Shown: positions 1 to 9,756, numbered from the stretch's first letter. The stretch: DNA of 64,000 bases from Planctomycetota bacterium (GCA_016719295.1 JADKAF010000001.1:4154001-4218000); one strand, 5' to 3'. Notes: a model not told the origin generated them from the letters alone. Program-made: numbers and translations.

Positions 1-493
1 GCACGGGCTCCAAGCGCGCGGCCTTGAGTCCCCGCTCGACGGCGGCGCGCGCGAAGGGCAGCACCTCGACGGGCAGCGGGAAGCGGATGCCGAGGACCGC
101 CACGCGCTTCGAAGGATCGACGAGGATCAGCTCGCGCTTCGAGATCGAGGCCAGGACCTTCTCGCGGAGGAGGGCGCCGCCGCCGCCCTTGATGAGGTTG
201 AGTTTCGGATCGACTTCGTCGGCGCCGTCGACGGTGAGGTCGAGATGCGCGACGCTGCTCGGATCGAGGAGCGGGATGCCGAGTTCCCTCGCGAGCGCTT
301 CGGTGCGGAGCGAGGTCGGCACGCCGTGCACCTTCAGGTGCTCCGCGTGCATGCGCTTCGCTAGAGCGCGCAAGAAGTGCTCGGCGGTGGAGCCGGTGCC
401 GAGGCCGAGGAGCATGCCGTCCTCGACGCGGCGCGCGGCTTCGGCGCCGGCGATGGCCTTCGGGTCGTGGGAGCCGGAGGGGTTCGTGCTCAT
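1..493 (-). CDS. rpiA: Ribose-5-phosphate isomerase A, 3' part missing
   Basis: Interconverts ribose-5-phosphate and ribulose-5-phosphate in the cytoplasmic pentose phosphate pathway. Reading from ATG at 493 the protein starts MSTNPSGSHDPKAIAG and soon shows the RpiA phosphate-binding loop GLGTGSTAEHF, then the active-site block VDGADEVDPKLNLIKGGG followed by ALLREKV. These are hallmark RpiA motifs in the usual order and spacing. The gene runs off the left edge after about 164 residues of an expected 220-230. It begins 7 bp after the dsbD stop, so it is probably the last gene of the dsbD operon; no functional link to disulfide chemistry is evident. Confidence 0.93.
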   Translation of the reverse strand, partial: MSTNPSGSHDPKAIAGAEAARRVEDGMLLGLGTGSTAEHFLRALAKRMHAEHLKVHGVPTSLRTEALARELGIPLLDPSSVAHLDLTVDGADEVDPKLNLIKGGGGALLREKVLASISKRELILVDPSKRVAVLGIRFPLPVEVLPFARAAVERGLKAARLEPV

Positions 494-500
494 CTCGGAA

Positions 501-2972
501 CTAACCTGCGCTGCGCTTCAGGAAGTCGACGAAGACCTGCAGGTCCTGCTTGCCGCCGAGCTTCTCGATCAGCTTGCCGCTGGCGTCCTCGACGGCGTAG
601 ACGGGGACCTGCTCGGAGCCGCCGTTGATCGAGCGCAGGTAGTCCTGCTTCGCTTGCGAGCCCGGGACCTTCACGTCGTCGGTGATCAGCTTCACCAGCA
701 CGTAGCGCTGGAACTGCTCCTGCACGGCGGCCTCGGGGAAGACCTTCTTCTCCATCGCCTTGCAGGGGATACAGTAGTTTCCGGTGAAGTCGAGGAAGAC
801 GCGCTTCCCGGTGCGCTGCGCGACCTCGCGAGCCTGCGCGAGATCGTCGTACCAGACGAGCTCGCCGCTCGCGGCGCTCTCGCCGTGCGTCGGCGGCGGT
901 ACTTCGCGCGGGGCGGTCTCGTTCGCTTGCGGCGCCTGCGAGACGGGAGACTTCTCCGCCTGCGGAGCCGCGCCCTTGCCACTGCGCGCCGCCTCGAGGC
1001 CGCGCTCCAGGAAGCGGCGGTAGACCGGCACGCTGCGCTCGTACTCGGAGCTCGCGAGCTTCGTCTTCCCGTCGGGTGCGAGGATCACGTAGTACGGCAA
1101 GCCGTAGCTGCCGAGGGCCACCTTCATCGCGTCGTACTCGTCCTGCTTGGCACCCGCGTCGGTGAAGAGGCGGCCCAGGACGAAGTTCCCTAGCTCCTTC
1201 TCCACGTGCGGGAAGACGCTCTCCTCGACGAGGCGGCAGTTCGTGCAGTTGACGCCTGTGAAGTCGAGGAAGATGGGCTTCCCTTCCGCCGCGGCGACGC
1301 GCTGCACCTCGTCCCAGCTCTCGATCCACTCGAGCTCGCCTTCGACGGCGTGCGGGCGACCGTAGTACTTCGGCGGGACGAACGAGGTCACGAAGTCGGG
1401 CATCGGCTCCGCGGTGAACATGCCCATCAAGAGATAGAGCCCGAAGGTCCCCGTCACGAGACCGAAGGTCATGCGCGGCGCGCCGACCTGACCGCTCGGG
1501 TCGTCGTGATAGAGCTTGATCAGGCCGAAGAGATAGAGCGTCGTGCCGAACGCGATCGCGGCCCACATGGCCATGAAGACCGGCCAGGTGAGGACCTGCC
1601 AGTCCCACTTGAGATCGGCGTTCGAGAAGAACTTGAGCGCCGCGGCGAGCTCGACGAAGCCCAAGAACGCCTTCACCGTGTTCATCCAGCCGCCCGAGCG
1701 CGGCATCGCCTTCATGAGTGCGGGGAAGAGCGCCAAGATGACGAACGGCAAGCTCACCGCGACGGCCGCGACGGCCATGCCGAGCGGCACCATCCACGCG
1801 ATGCCGGTCGAGAAGCCGATCGCCCAGATCGACGCCATCACCGGCGCCGAGCACGCGAAGCTCGTCACGGTGAACATCGCGCCGAGGAGCACGGTGCCGA
1901 CGATGCGGCCCTTGCCTGCCCCGCGGCCCCCACCGCCGCCGCCCGTCACCTTGTTCAAGCGCTCCTGCAGGAAGGCCGGCACCTGCAGCTCGAACATGCC
2001 GAAGAAGGAGAGCGCGAAGACGACGAAGAGAACGCCGATCGCGAGGTTCAGGATCGGATGCGTCGCGAAGTCCTGCGCGGCCTTGGGCCCGAGCCAGACC
2101 GTCGTCACGAGGCCGATCAGCGCGTAGGTCGCGACGATGCCGAAGCCGTAGATCAGCGCGAGCGAGGTGGCGCCGCCGCGGCGGTTCTCCGACTGCTTGG
2201 TGAAGTAGCTGACCGTGATCGGGATCATCGGCCAGATGCACGGCAGCAGCAGCATCGCGAGGCCGCCCAGGAAGCAGAAGACGAGGAACGAGAAGAACCC
2301 CGTCTCCACGGGCGCCGCGGCGCCGTCCGTCGCGCTGGTGGACTCCGCCGCCTGAGCTTGGCTCGCCGCGGCGCGTCGCGCGGGTTCCGCCGCCGCCGCC
2401 GCCGCATCGGCCGTGATCTCAAAGGCGAGCGCATGGCCGACGCCGCGGATCATGTCGCAGGAGCCTTCCTTGCAGGACTGCCCGCGCACCTTGATCTCGA
2501 AGTCCAGCTTGCCGCCCGCAGCATCGCCGCGGACGCGCGCCTTCTGGCGGAAAGTCACCTCGCCGAAGTGCTTCTCGACCTTCTTGCCGTCGAGCAGCGG
2601 ATCGGGGACGACCTTGCCCTGCGGTCCCTCCGCGAGGCCGAGAAGCTCGATCGAATCCGTGCTCGACTCGAAGCGCAGCGGCACGTTCTCCGAGTGGACA
2701 CCTTCCAGGTACCACTCGACCGGCGCCTGCTGGATGCGGAAGTCGACCTCGAGGATCAGCTCTTCGCCGGCCCGGTAGCTCGTCTTCGCCGCGCGCACGC
2801 GGAAGGTCGAGCTCACCTCGGGGTTCCGGAGGAGCTTCGTCCAGCCCGACTCGACGGTCGGATCGACGCCGAAGATCGGCTGCTGGGCGGCAGCGCCGGG
2901 GAGCGTCGCGAGCGCGAGCAGCGCGAGGAGCGCGCCGCGCGAGAAGGAGCTGGAGAAGACGGTGCGCAGCAT
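501..2972 (-). CDS. dsbD: DsbD-type thiol:disulfide interchange protein with two C-terminal thioredoxin domains
   Basis: Carries reducing power across the inner membrane to periplasmic thiols. The 823-residue protein has a signal peptide (1-30), a DsbD-alpha-like periplasmic domain (about 35-190, cysteine pair C167/C172), an Ala-rich linker, a polytopic DsbD-beta membrane domain (about 225-525, with C245 in LLLPCIWP and C374 in TSFACSAP as the expected redox pair) and then two thioredoxin-like domains rather than one, with CTNC at 576-579 and CIPC at 734-737. The start was placed at ATG 2972 because it gives a clean signal peptide and has AAGGGAGC just upstream; the frame is open further upstream but that part is not signal-like. 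The paired DsbD-alpha gene ends 5 bp before it. Confidence 0.93.
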   Translation of the reverse strand: MLRTVFSSSFSRGALLALLALATLPGAAAQQPIFGVDPTVESGWTKLLRNPEVSSTFRVRAAKTSYRAGEELILEVDFRIQQAPVEWYLEGVHSENVPLRFESSTDSIELLGLAEGPQGKVVPDPLLDGKKVEKHFGEVTFRQKARVRGDAAGGKLDFEIKVRGQSCKEGSCDMIRGVGHALAFEITADAAAAAAEPARRAAASQAQAAESTSATDGAAAPVETGFFSFLVFCFLGGLAMLLLPCIWPMIPITVSYFTKQSENRRGGATSLALIYGFGIVATYALIGLVTTVWLGPKAAQDFATHPILNLAIGVLFVVFALSFFGMFELQVPAFLQERLNKVTGGGGGGRGAGKGRIVGTVLLGAMFTVTSFACSAPVMASIWAIGFSTGIAWMVPLGMAVAAVAVSLPFVILALFPALMKAMPRSGGWMNTVKAFLGFVELAAALKFFSNADLKWDWQVLTWPVFMAMWAAIAFGTTLYLFGLIKLYHDDPSGQVGAPRMTFGLVTGTFGLYLLMGMFTAEPMPDFVTSFVPPKYYGRPHAVEGELEWIESWDEVQRVAAAEGKPIFLDFTGVNCTNCRLVEESVFPHVEKELGNFVLGRLFTDAGAKQDEYDAMKVALGSYGLPYYVILAPDGKTKLASSEYERSVPVYRRFLERGLEAARSGKGAAPQAEKSPVSQAPQANETAPREVPPPTHGESAASGELVWYDDLAQAREVAQRTGKRVFLDFTGNYCIPCKAMEKKVFPEAAVQEQFQRYVLVKLITDDVKVPGSQAKQDYLRSINGGSEQVPVYAVEDASGKLIEKLGGKQDLQVFVDFLKRSAG

Positions 2973-2977
2973 CGGTA

Positions 2978-3955
2978 TCAAGCTCCCTTCACCGCGAGCT
3001 TCACGTCGTGCGACTGCTTCGTCGGCGGCAGGCAGCCTTCGTCGTCGCAGCTCATCGCCTCGACGTGCACGCGGAGCGCCTTCTCGCCGAGCTTCGCATC
3101 GGCCGCGATCGCGAGCGGCACGAAGAAGCGCACGCGCCCTTCGTGGTAGTAGAGCGTCTCGTCGAGGCCGGGATCTTCCTTCTCGATCGGCGTGGGCTCG
3201 CCGATCGGGCCCGCGAGCGTCACCCCTTCCGGCAGCTCGAGCTCGATCTTCGTCGGGAACCCGCTCTCGCAAGGCTTGTGCATGGAGTAGACGTGCCGCG
3301 GCGCGGGCGTCGCGACGTAGACGCTGAGCCACACGCGCTGACCGGGAGCCGCGGCGGCATCATGCAGGTGTGCCAAGGAACCCCAGCCGCACTTGCCGTC
3401 GATCTTCGGCATCGGCTTCGCGAGCTCCGGCCTCACCTTCAGCGCCGCGGCGAACTCGAGCGTCGAGATCGGCAGGCAGCCCTGGTCATCGCAGGACATC
3501 CCGGTGGCCTTGCCCTGCAGCGCGAAGCTCTTCGCCTCGGCGAGGTCCTTCGGCGCGCGCAAGGTCCGCGACAGCACCGCGGCCGCCTTGTGCACGTCGT
3601 AGCTCACGCCGAGTGATTCGTCCTTCTTCCGCTGCGGCGCCGACTCGCTCCAGTCGCCGACGAGCTCGAGCCCTGCGGCCTCCAGCGCGAGCTCGAGCGG
3701 GACGCCCATGTCGAAGCCCTTCGGCTGCGTGCGGGAGTAGACATGCCGCCCCTTCGCGGGCGTCACCACGACGCGGAGCTCGCAGAGTTCTCCCGGCGCG
3801 ACCTCGGAGGGCCAGAGCTCGGCGCGGACGCCGAAGCCGGCGCCCTGGTCGATCGGCGCGGGGGCGAGCTCCTGCTGGGCGCGCGCGGGGAGGGCGAGGA
3901 GGGCGAACGCGAATGGAACGGCGAGCGAGCTGCGCGCGAGGAGGCGTCGGTGCAT
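2978..3955 (-). CDS. Secreted protein with two DsbD-alpha (DsbD N-terminal) domains
   Basis: A 325-residue exported protein: signal peptide (1-26, ending ALPARAQQ) and two copies of the DsbD N-terminal fold. Each copy ends in the same cysteine motif, MSCDDQGCLP in the first and MSCDDEGCLP in the second, matching the redox cysteine pair of nDsbD. It ends 5 bp before the dsbD start on the same strand, so the two are almost certainly co-transcribed. The likely job, by inference, is to accept electrons from the membrane DsbD and pass them on to periplasmic partners. It has no membrane segments beyond the signal peptide. Confidence 0.88.
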   Translation of the reverse strand: MHRRLLARSSLAVPFAFALLALPARAQQELAPAPIDQGAGFGVRAELWPSEVAPGELCELRVVVTPAKGRHVYSRTQPKGFDMGVPLELALEAAGLELVGDWSESAPQRKKDESLGVSYDVHKAAAVLSRTLRAPKDLAEAKSFALQGKATGMSCDDQGCLPISTLEFAAALKVRPELAKPMPKIDGKCGWGSLAHLHDAAAAPGQRVWLSVYVATPAPRHVYSMHKPCESGFPTKIELELPEGVTLAGPIGEPTPIEKEDPGLDETLYYHEGRVRFFVPLAIAADAKLGEKALRVHVEAMSCDDEGCLPPTKQSHDVKLAVKGA

Positions 3956-4090
3956 GAGGAGGAGTCCGGTCCCGGAGGTTCCCGAGCTAGAAGGGCCGGG
4001 GATTATACGGAGGCTTTCCCCTCGCGGCGGTTACCGCAGCAGCCGAAACTCCGAGAGCTGCGCCGCGTTCGGCGCACCCCCGTCCGCCGC

Positions 4091-5458
4091 ATGACGCCCT
4101 TCGCCCGCTTCACCTGCGCCTGCCTCCTCGCCCTGCCCGCCTGCGGCGGCCCCGAGGCCAACCTCTATCCCCGCGAGCCCCGGCGCCCCGAGGAAGAGGG
4201 CTGGGTCGCGCCCGCGCAGCCGATCGCGATGGCGAAGTCCGCCGAGCAGGAGGAGCAGGAGAAGCGGGCGGCGCAGGGGCGCCTCATCGAGCGGCGTGAG
4301 AAGGGCGGCGGCGGCGCCGCCTTCGATGTCTTCGGCGAGGCCGGCGTGCGTACGCAGATCGCCGCGCTCGAAGGGGTCTGGCTCGTGCGCGACCTCCAGT
4401 TCCCGGGGCGGACCCGTCCCGTGTCCACGGTGGACGGCCTCGCAGTAGCCTGCGGCGATCATCTGCACTTGCTCCTCATGGGCGAAGGGCAGAGCGAGTA
4501 CGGCCGCGAGACCATCTTCCAGTCGGGTGCCTACCGCATGCTTCCCGACCTCTCGGGCAAGATCTCGCTGCAGCCGGAGGGCGGGTTCAGCAACCTCGGT
4601 CCTTTCATCCGCTCGATCGAGACGAAGCAGAACGAGCGCGATCCCGCGATGGACCCGCGCCCGCGCTCGGAGGTCGGCCGCACGCAAGATCCCCCGGTGG
4701 GGAGCGGCCTCACACGCGGCCTCGAGAACCCGCGCGCCGAGGACCAGGAGAAGATCGCCCTCAGATTCTTCGGACAGGACCGCGTGCGCTTGGAGCGCGA
4801 GCAGAACTACTGGATCGAGCTCGATCGCAAGACGACGAACCGCCTCGTCGCCGTGCGTCAGTCGCGCTTCCTGCAGAAGGTGCGCGTCGAAGACCCCGAC
4901 GGTAAGCGCCCCCTGGAGAGCCGCTCCCTCCCGAAAGAGCTCGAAGCGCAACGACTGGCGAAGCGCGACATCCAGGGCCATTGGGCCGTGGTCGAGCTCT
5001 ACAACGCGAAGAAGGACCCCACCCGCTCGCGTCAGGGGGGCGGCTGGTTCACCTTCGTGGACGGCACGCTCGTCTACCAGCTCACGTTGCCGGTGAGCTC
5101 GAATCTCGGCCGCGAGAGCACGGGCTTCCAGCTCGGTGTGCGCCGCTACGCCGTCAGCGAGAGCCAGGAGGTTCTGCTCGAAGACGCCTTCGGCTTGCTC
5201 AGCGTCGAAGGCCAAGGAAGCTACGGCGTCCGGCGTTTACCGGTCGGAAATCGCACGCGGATGCGCCTCTTCTTCGAGAGCGAGTCGCGCCTGCGGCTCG
5301 AGCACGCCGTGGATAACTACGTGGTATTGGAGCGGGTCGCACGGCCGCGCTTCGTGGAGCAGGAGCTCGCCGCAGAGGCGCTCGAGGTCAATCCCAGCGC
5401 AGGGAAGGACGCGGCGAAGACCGAGCTCGACTTGTCGGGGCGGAAGCGGCCGCGCTGA
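4091..5458 (+). CDS. Lipoprotein of unknown function
   Basis: A 455-residue predicted lipoprotein. The start at ATG 4091 gives a short signal peptide with lipobox LPAC and mature Cys about residue 17. It is followed by a Glu/Arg/Lys-rich stretch (AEQEEQEKRAAQGRL) and two related halves. Each half contains a GxWxVxxL-like core (EGVWLVRDL around 95 and GHWAVVEL around 295) and a later RLxxE strand ending VRLEREQNYWIEL or LRLEHAVDNYVVL. This suggests an internal duplication of a beta-rich, lipocalin-like or TIGR03067-like domain, an idea rather than an assignment. It is transcribed divergently from the Dsb operon across a 135-bp spacer. I do not recognise the family. Confidence 0.82.
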   Translation: MTPFARFTCACLLALPACGGPEANLYPREPRRPEEEGWVAPAQPIAMAKSAEQEEQEKRAAQGRLIERREKGGGGAAFDVFGEAGVRTQIAALEGVWLVRDLQFPGRTRPVSTVDGLAVACGDHLHLLLMGEGQSEYGRETIFQSGAYRMLPDLSGKISLQPEGGFSNLGPFIRSIETKQNERDPAMDPRPRSEVGRTQDPPVGSGLTRGLENPRAEDQEKIALRFFGQDRVRLEREQNYWIELDRKTTNRLVAVRQSRFLQKVRVEDPDGKRPLESRSLPKELEAQRLAKRDIQGHWAVVELYNAKKDPTRSRQGGGWFTFVDGTLVYQLTLPVSSNLGRESTGFQLGVRRYAVSESQEVLLEDAFGLLSVEGQGSYGVRRLPVGNRTRMRLFFESESRLRLEHAVDNYVVLERVARPRFVEQELAAEALEVNPSAGKDAAKTELDLSGRKRPR

Positions 5459-5630
5459 GGCAGGGCGATTTCGGAGCACGGACCGCTGCGGAGCAGGGCC
5501 CAGACGTATGCTTGGCCCACCGCCACTCCGTCCTCGGAACGGCGGCCCGTCGGCCCGCGATCGCTCGCCCAAGTCGATCGCGCAGGCGATGGCCTTCCCC
5601 TCCTGCTCTCCGTTTTCGTAGGAGCATCCC

Positions 5631-7562
5631 ATGCTTCGAGTCGCTTCCGTCGTCGGCGCGCTCGCGCTGACCGCGTTCGCTCCGAACGCGCTTTCTCAGA
5701 CCTGCCTGAACACCATCAACCCCTACCTCGCCAACAACGGCGGCAGCGTGGGCGGTGCGGTGTACTTCGATGTCGCCGTGACCGGCGGCGTCCTCATCCA
5801 AGCGATCGAGTCGAACTGCGGCGCCACCCTCGGCACGCCGTGCGGCATCGATGTCTACACCATCCCGGGCACCTCGGTCGGCAATCAGACGAATCCGGGA
5901 CTCTGGACCCTCGCCGGCGCGGACAACGGCACGACGACCTCGGCCGGCCGCAACGGCGTCACGCGCTTCACGTTGCAGAGCCCGATCGTGCTGACCGCCG
6001 GCACCTACGGCATGGCGCTCGTCGCGCGTGGCACCGCCCACGCGTACACGAACGGCACCGGCGCGAACCAGAACTTCAGCGACAGCTTCCTCAACATCAC
6101 GTTGGGCCAGGCGTCGAACGTGCCGTGGACCGCCATCATCAATCCGCGCGTGTGGAACGGCGCGCTCTGCTACGTGCCCGCCGCGGGCCTCTACCCGAAC
6201 TTCACGGCTACCCCGCGCAGCGGCAACATCCCCCTCAACGTCCAGTTCACCGACACCACCTACACCAGCGATCCCGCAGGCGTGCAGACCTGGGCCTGGG
6301 ATCTCGACGGTGACGGCATCAACGAGACCTTCACTCAGAACCCGACGATCACTTACTCGACAGAAGGACTCTACAACATCTCCTTGTCGGTGACCGACAC
6401 GCTGCATCCGTTGGCGACCGTGACGAAGAACGCGTACATCGCGGTGGATGCCGTCGATGCGAGCTTCACGACCACGACAACCGGTCCGACGACCCTGCGT
6501 TTCAACGACACCTCGACGGGCAATCCGACGAGCTGGGCCTGGGACTTCCAGAACGACGGCATCGTCGACTCCACGCTGCAGAACCCGACCTTCACCTATC
6601 CCGCTCCGGGTAGCTATCAAGTGAAGCTCGACGTCGCGGATGCGTTCAGCACCGACTCCACGATCGTGAACCTCGGCGTCTCGATCCTCCCGATCCCCGG
6701 CTTCGGCAGCACCTTCAGCTCGGCGACGCTGACGCGCGGCCTCTACTTCCAGGCGCCCGTGCGCTTCTCCATCGTGAGCGCGAAGGTCCCGGACGAGTCG
6801 AACCACGGACTGCAGAACGTCGCCATCTACCGGCTCGCGGGCGCCGTCCCGGCGTACCCGACCACGGCGAGCGGCGGTCTCGAGTTCTACAGCACGGGTC
6901 AGCCCAGCGCGGCCCCGATCTCCTGCGCCGTGAGCTTCGAGGCCGGCGAATGGGTCGGCGTGATGGGTGCCTGCGGCGATGCGACCACGATGCGCAGCTC
7001 CTACGCCATACCCGCCGGTCCGTTCGCTTCCTCCATCTTCGGCGCGCCGACGACGCTCTATCGCTTCCTCACGCAGACGAACCTCGTCGCGTCGGGCGGC
7101 AACGGCGTGTACTCCAGCGAGAACGCGGCGGCTCTCGGCCGTGTCGAGCTCGGCATCTCCAACGCGACCGGCATCTCCTACGGCGCCGGCACGGCGTCGG
7201 GCTCGGGCAACGCGGCCCCCACGCTGCGCACGACCGCGCTGCCGCGCCTCGGCACCACCGCCGAGCTCACCGTGACCCAGCAGGACAATGCCATCGGCAT
7301 CCTCCTGCTCGCCCTCGGCCGCGGCAACTTCCCGCTGCCCTTCGGCACGCTGCTGATCGACCCGCTGAGCTATCAGCTGAGCTTCACCCTGAACGGTGGT
7401 GCGCCGCTGAACATCGGCGCCACGGTCCAGCAGTTCCCCGTGCCGAACGATCCGGTGCTGAACGGCGCTGGTCCGGTCACCTTCCAGAACGTGAACCTGG
7501 TGCCCGGCTCGCCGAACGAGCTCTCGCTCTCGAACGGCCAGGAGTGGTTCGCGGGCTACTGA
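5631..7562 (+). CDS. Secreted PKD-domain protein, copy 1
   Basis: A 643-residue exported protein with a signal peptide (1-22, ANALSQT), a first domain of unknown type (about 23-185), two PKD domains (about 190-275 and 278-352, each with the W-A-W-D-[LF]-x-x-D-G core) and a C-terminal beta-rich region of about 290 residues. AGGAG lies 7 bp before the ATG. PKD domains are Ig-like folds of extracellular proteins that mediate protein or carbohydrate contact. It is a tandem paralogue of the next gene: domains after about residue 180 align throughout and the last 390 bp are nearly identical in DNA. A hairpin terminator follows the stop. Confidence 0.88.
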   Translation: MLRVASVVGALALTAFAPNALSQTCLNTINPYLANNGGSVGGAVYFDVAVTGGVLIQAIESNCGATLGTPCGIDVYTIPGTSVGNQTNPGLWTLAGADNGTTTSAGRNGVTRFTLQSPIVLTAGTYGMALVARGTAHAYTNGTGANQNFSDSFLNITLGQASNVPWTAIINPRVWNGALCYVPAAGLYPNFTATPRSGNIPLNVQFTDTTYTSDPAGVQTWAWDLDGDGINETFTQNPTITYSTEGLYNISLSVTDTLHPLATVTKNAYIAVDAVDASFTTTTTGPTTLRFNDTSTGNPTSWAWDFQNDGIVDSTLQNPTFTYPAPGSYQVKLDVADAFSTDSTIVNLGVSILPIPGFGSTFSSATLTRGLYFQAPVRFSIVSAKVPDESNHGLQNVAIYRLAGAVPAYPTTASGGLEFYSTGQPSAAPISCAVSFEAGEWVGVMGACGDATTMRSSYAIPAGPFASSIFGAPTTLYRFLTQTNLVASGGNGVYSSENAAALGRVELGISNATGISYGAGTASGSGNAAPTLRTTALPRLGTTAELTVTQQDNAIGILLLALGRGNFPLPFGTLLIDPLSYQLSFTLNGGAPLNIGATVQQFPVPNDPVLNGAGPVTFQNVNLVPGSPNELSLSNGQEWFAGY

Positions 7563-7570
7563 GCCGCGCC
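7176..7570 (+). repeat. Near-identical 3' segment shared by the two PKD genes (copy A)
   Basis: Positions 7176-7570 match 9370-9764 with about nine substitutions, and the match extends across the stop codon for some 8 bases. Upstream the two genes are clearly more diverged. This is the pattern left by recent gene conversion or a recent partial duplication. Confidence 0.85.
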
Positions 7571-7595
7571 CCCTCGAGCCTTCGATCTCGACGCC

Positions 7596-7640
7596 GCGGC
7601 CCGCGCTCGAAATGAGTGCGGGCCGCTTCCGTTTCCGCGG
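7596..7640 (+). terminator. Hairpin terminator after PKD copy 1
   Basis: Left arm 7596-7608 (GCGGCCCGCGCTC) pairs with 7614-7626 (GAGTGCGGGCCGC) through one G-T wobble around a 5-base loop. It is followed by TTCCGTTT, a weak T tract. It lies 34 bp past the stop codon. Confidence 0.7.
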
Positions 7641-7707
7641 GGTGCGGATCCATGATGGGCGACGTTCCCGTCTTCCCCCTCCCCACGCCCTAGCGCAGGA
7701 GCCCCCC

Positions 7708-9756
7708 ATGCATCTCCGTTGCCTCGCCGGCGCGGTGATCGCGCTCGGCTTCACAGCCGAGCTCGACGCCCAGACCTCCGTCGTGCTTCCGAACGGCTTC
7801 GCCACCGTCGAAGGCGCCAACAACAACATCTATCCCTGGGGCCGCAACGCGACCGCGGTGCGCTACCAGGGCATCTACGACAGCACGCACTTCACGGCGC
7901 AGGGCGTGACCTACCCGATCCTGGTCCGGAGACTGCGCTGGCGCGCCAACGCGACGGCCGCCTCTTGGGCCGGAGGCACCTACAGCAACGTCGAGGTCTC
8001 CTGCGCGACCTCCGCGGTCGACTTCCTCGCCGCGAGCGCGACCTTCGCGAGCAATCGCGGCCCCGACTTCACGCAGGTGCTGAACGGCAACGTGGCCTTC
8101 CTCGGCGGCACCGGCAACGGCACCGGCGTTCCCGGACCGACCGTCGTCGATGTGACCTTCAACGCGCCTTTCCTCTACGATCCGACGACCGGGAACGACT
8201 TCCTCTACGAGATCGCCTTCGCCGCGGGATCGTGGACCGGCGCTTCGACCGCCTGCGACGCGGTCTCGACCGGCTCGCTCTGCTCGCGCATCTACAACCT
8301 CACCGATCCCACGCAGCCCACCGGCACGGTCGGTCTGAACTACGGGCTCGTCGTGGATGTCGAGTATCTGCCCGCCGCGGGCCTCTTCCCGGACTTCCGG
8401 GCCACGCCGCGCGCCGGCAACGCGCCGCTGAACGTGCAGTTCACCGACACCTCGTACAGCAGTGATCCCAATGGCGTACAGCAGTGGGCCTGGGACCTCG
8501 ACGGCGACAACATCGCCGACGCCGCGGTGCCGAACCCGTCCTTCACCTACGGCGTCGAGGGTTTCTACAACGTGTCGCTGACGGTGATCGACGGCACGCA
8601 CGGTCCGCGCTCGATCACGAAGAACGCGTTCATCGCCGTCGATGCGGTCGATGCGAGCTTCACGACGACGACCGTCGGCGCCTCCACGGTGCGCTTCAAC
8701 GACACCTCGCTCGGCAACCCGACGAGCTGGGCCTGGGACTTCCAGAACGACGGCATCGTCGACTCGACGGCTCAGAACCCCGTCTTCGCTTTTCCCGCGC
8801 CGGGCAGCTACCAGGTGAAGCTCGACGTCGCGGACGCCTTCAGCACCGACTCGACGATCGTGAATCTCGGAGTCGGCATCCTGCCGATCCCGGGCTTCGG
8901 AAGCACCTTCTCGTCGGCGTCGGCCACGCGCGGCTTCTACTTCCAAACGCCCGTGCGCTTCTCGATCGTCAATGCGAAGGTCCCGGACGAGACCGGGCAT
9001 GGCCTGCAGAACGTCGCGATCTACCGCCTCGCTGGCCCGGTTCCGGCGTTCTCGGCTACGGCATCTGGCGGCCTCGAGTTCTACAGCGTCGGTCAACCGA
9101 GCGCGGCCCCGATCCCGTGCGCGGTGAGCTTCGAAGCCGGCGAATGGGTCGGCGTGCTCGGCGCCTGCGGTGACGCGAGCACGATGCGCAACTCGTACGG
9201 CACGCCGGCCGGCCCGTTCGTCTCGTCGATCTTCGGCTCGCCCACCACGCTCTTCCGCATGCTCACGCAGACGAACCTCGTGACCTCGGGCGGCACGGCG
9301 CCTTACTCGTCCGAGAACGCCGCCGCTCTTTCGCGCGTCGAGCTCGGCATCTCGAACTCGACCGGCCTCTCCTACGGCGCCGGCACGGCGTCGGGCTCGG
9401 GCAACGCGGCACCCACGCTGCGCACGACCGCGCTGCCGCGCCTCGGCACCACCGCCGAGCTCACCGTGACCCAGCAGGACAACGCCATCGGCATCCTCCT
9501 GCTCGCCCTCGGCCGCGGCAACCTCCCGCTGCCCTTCGGCACGCTGCTGATCGACCCGTTGAGCTATCAGCTGAGCATCACCCTGAACGGCGGCACGCCG
9601 ATGAACATCGGCGCCACGGTCCAGCAGTTCCCCGTGCCGAACGATCCGGTGCTGAACGGCGCTGGTCCGGTCACCTTCCAGAACGTGAACCTGGTGCCCG
9701 GCTCGCCGAACGAGCTCTCGCTCTCGAACGGCCAGGAGTGGTTCGCGGGCTACTGA
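7708..9756 (+). CDS. Secreted PKD-domain protein, copy 2
   Basis: A 682-residue exported protein. ATG 7708 was chosen because CAGGAG precedes it by 7 bp and it begins a signal peptide (MHLRCLAGAVIALGF, cleaved near DAQTS). A unique N-terminal domain (about 20-220) starting SVVLPNGFATVEGANNN resembles that of the gene at 10080. It is followed by the same two PKD domains and the same C-terminal region as the preceding gene. The N-terminal domain is therefore swapped between paralogues while the rest is conserved. The 3' segment 9370-9764 differs from 7176-7570 at about nine positions by eye. Confidence 0.88.
   Translation: MHLRCLAGAVIALGFTAELDAQTSVVLPNGFATVEGANNNIYPWGRNATAVRYQGIYDSTHFTAQGVTYPILVRRLRWRANATAASWAGGTYSNVEVSCATSAVDFLAASATFASNRGPDFTQVLNGNVAFLGGTGNGTGVPGPTVVDVTFNAPFLYDPTTGNDFLYEIAFAAGSWTGASTACDAVSTGSLCSRIYNLTDPTQPTGTVGLNYGLVVDVEYLPAAGLFPDFRATPRAGNAPLNVQFTDTSYSSDPNGVQQWAWDLDGDNIADAAVPNPSFTYGVEGFYNVSLTVIDGTHGPRSITKNAFIAVDAVDASFTTTTVGASTVRFNDTSLGNPTSWAWDFQNDGIVDSTAQNPVFAFPAPGSYQVKLDVADAFSTDSTIVNLGVGILPIPGFGSTFSSASATRGFYFQTPVRFSIVNAKVPDETGHGLQNVAIYRLAGPVPAFSATASGGLEFYSVGQPSAAPIPCAVSFEAGEWVGVLGACGDASTMRNSYGTPAGPFVSSIFGSPTTLFRMLTQTNLVTSGGTAPYSSENAAALSRVELGISNSTGLSYGAGTASGSGNAAPTLRTTALPRLGTTAELTVTQQDNAIGILLLALGRGNLPLPFGTLLIDPLSYQLSITLNGGTPMNIGATVQQFPVPNDPVLNGAGPVTFQNVNLVPGSPNELSLSNGQEWFAGY

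Noticed and set aside
1206..3149. Plus-strand frame of 647 codons opposite dsbD
   Set aside because: Low-complexity Arg/Glu/Asp-rich translation with no motif; dsbD on the other strand is clear.
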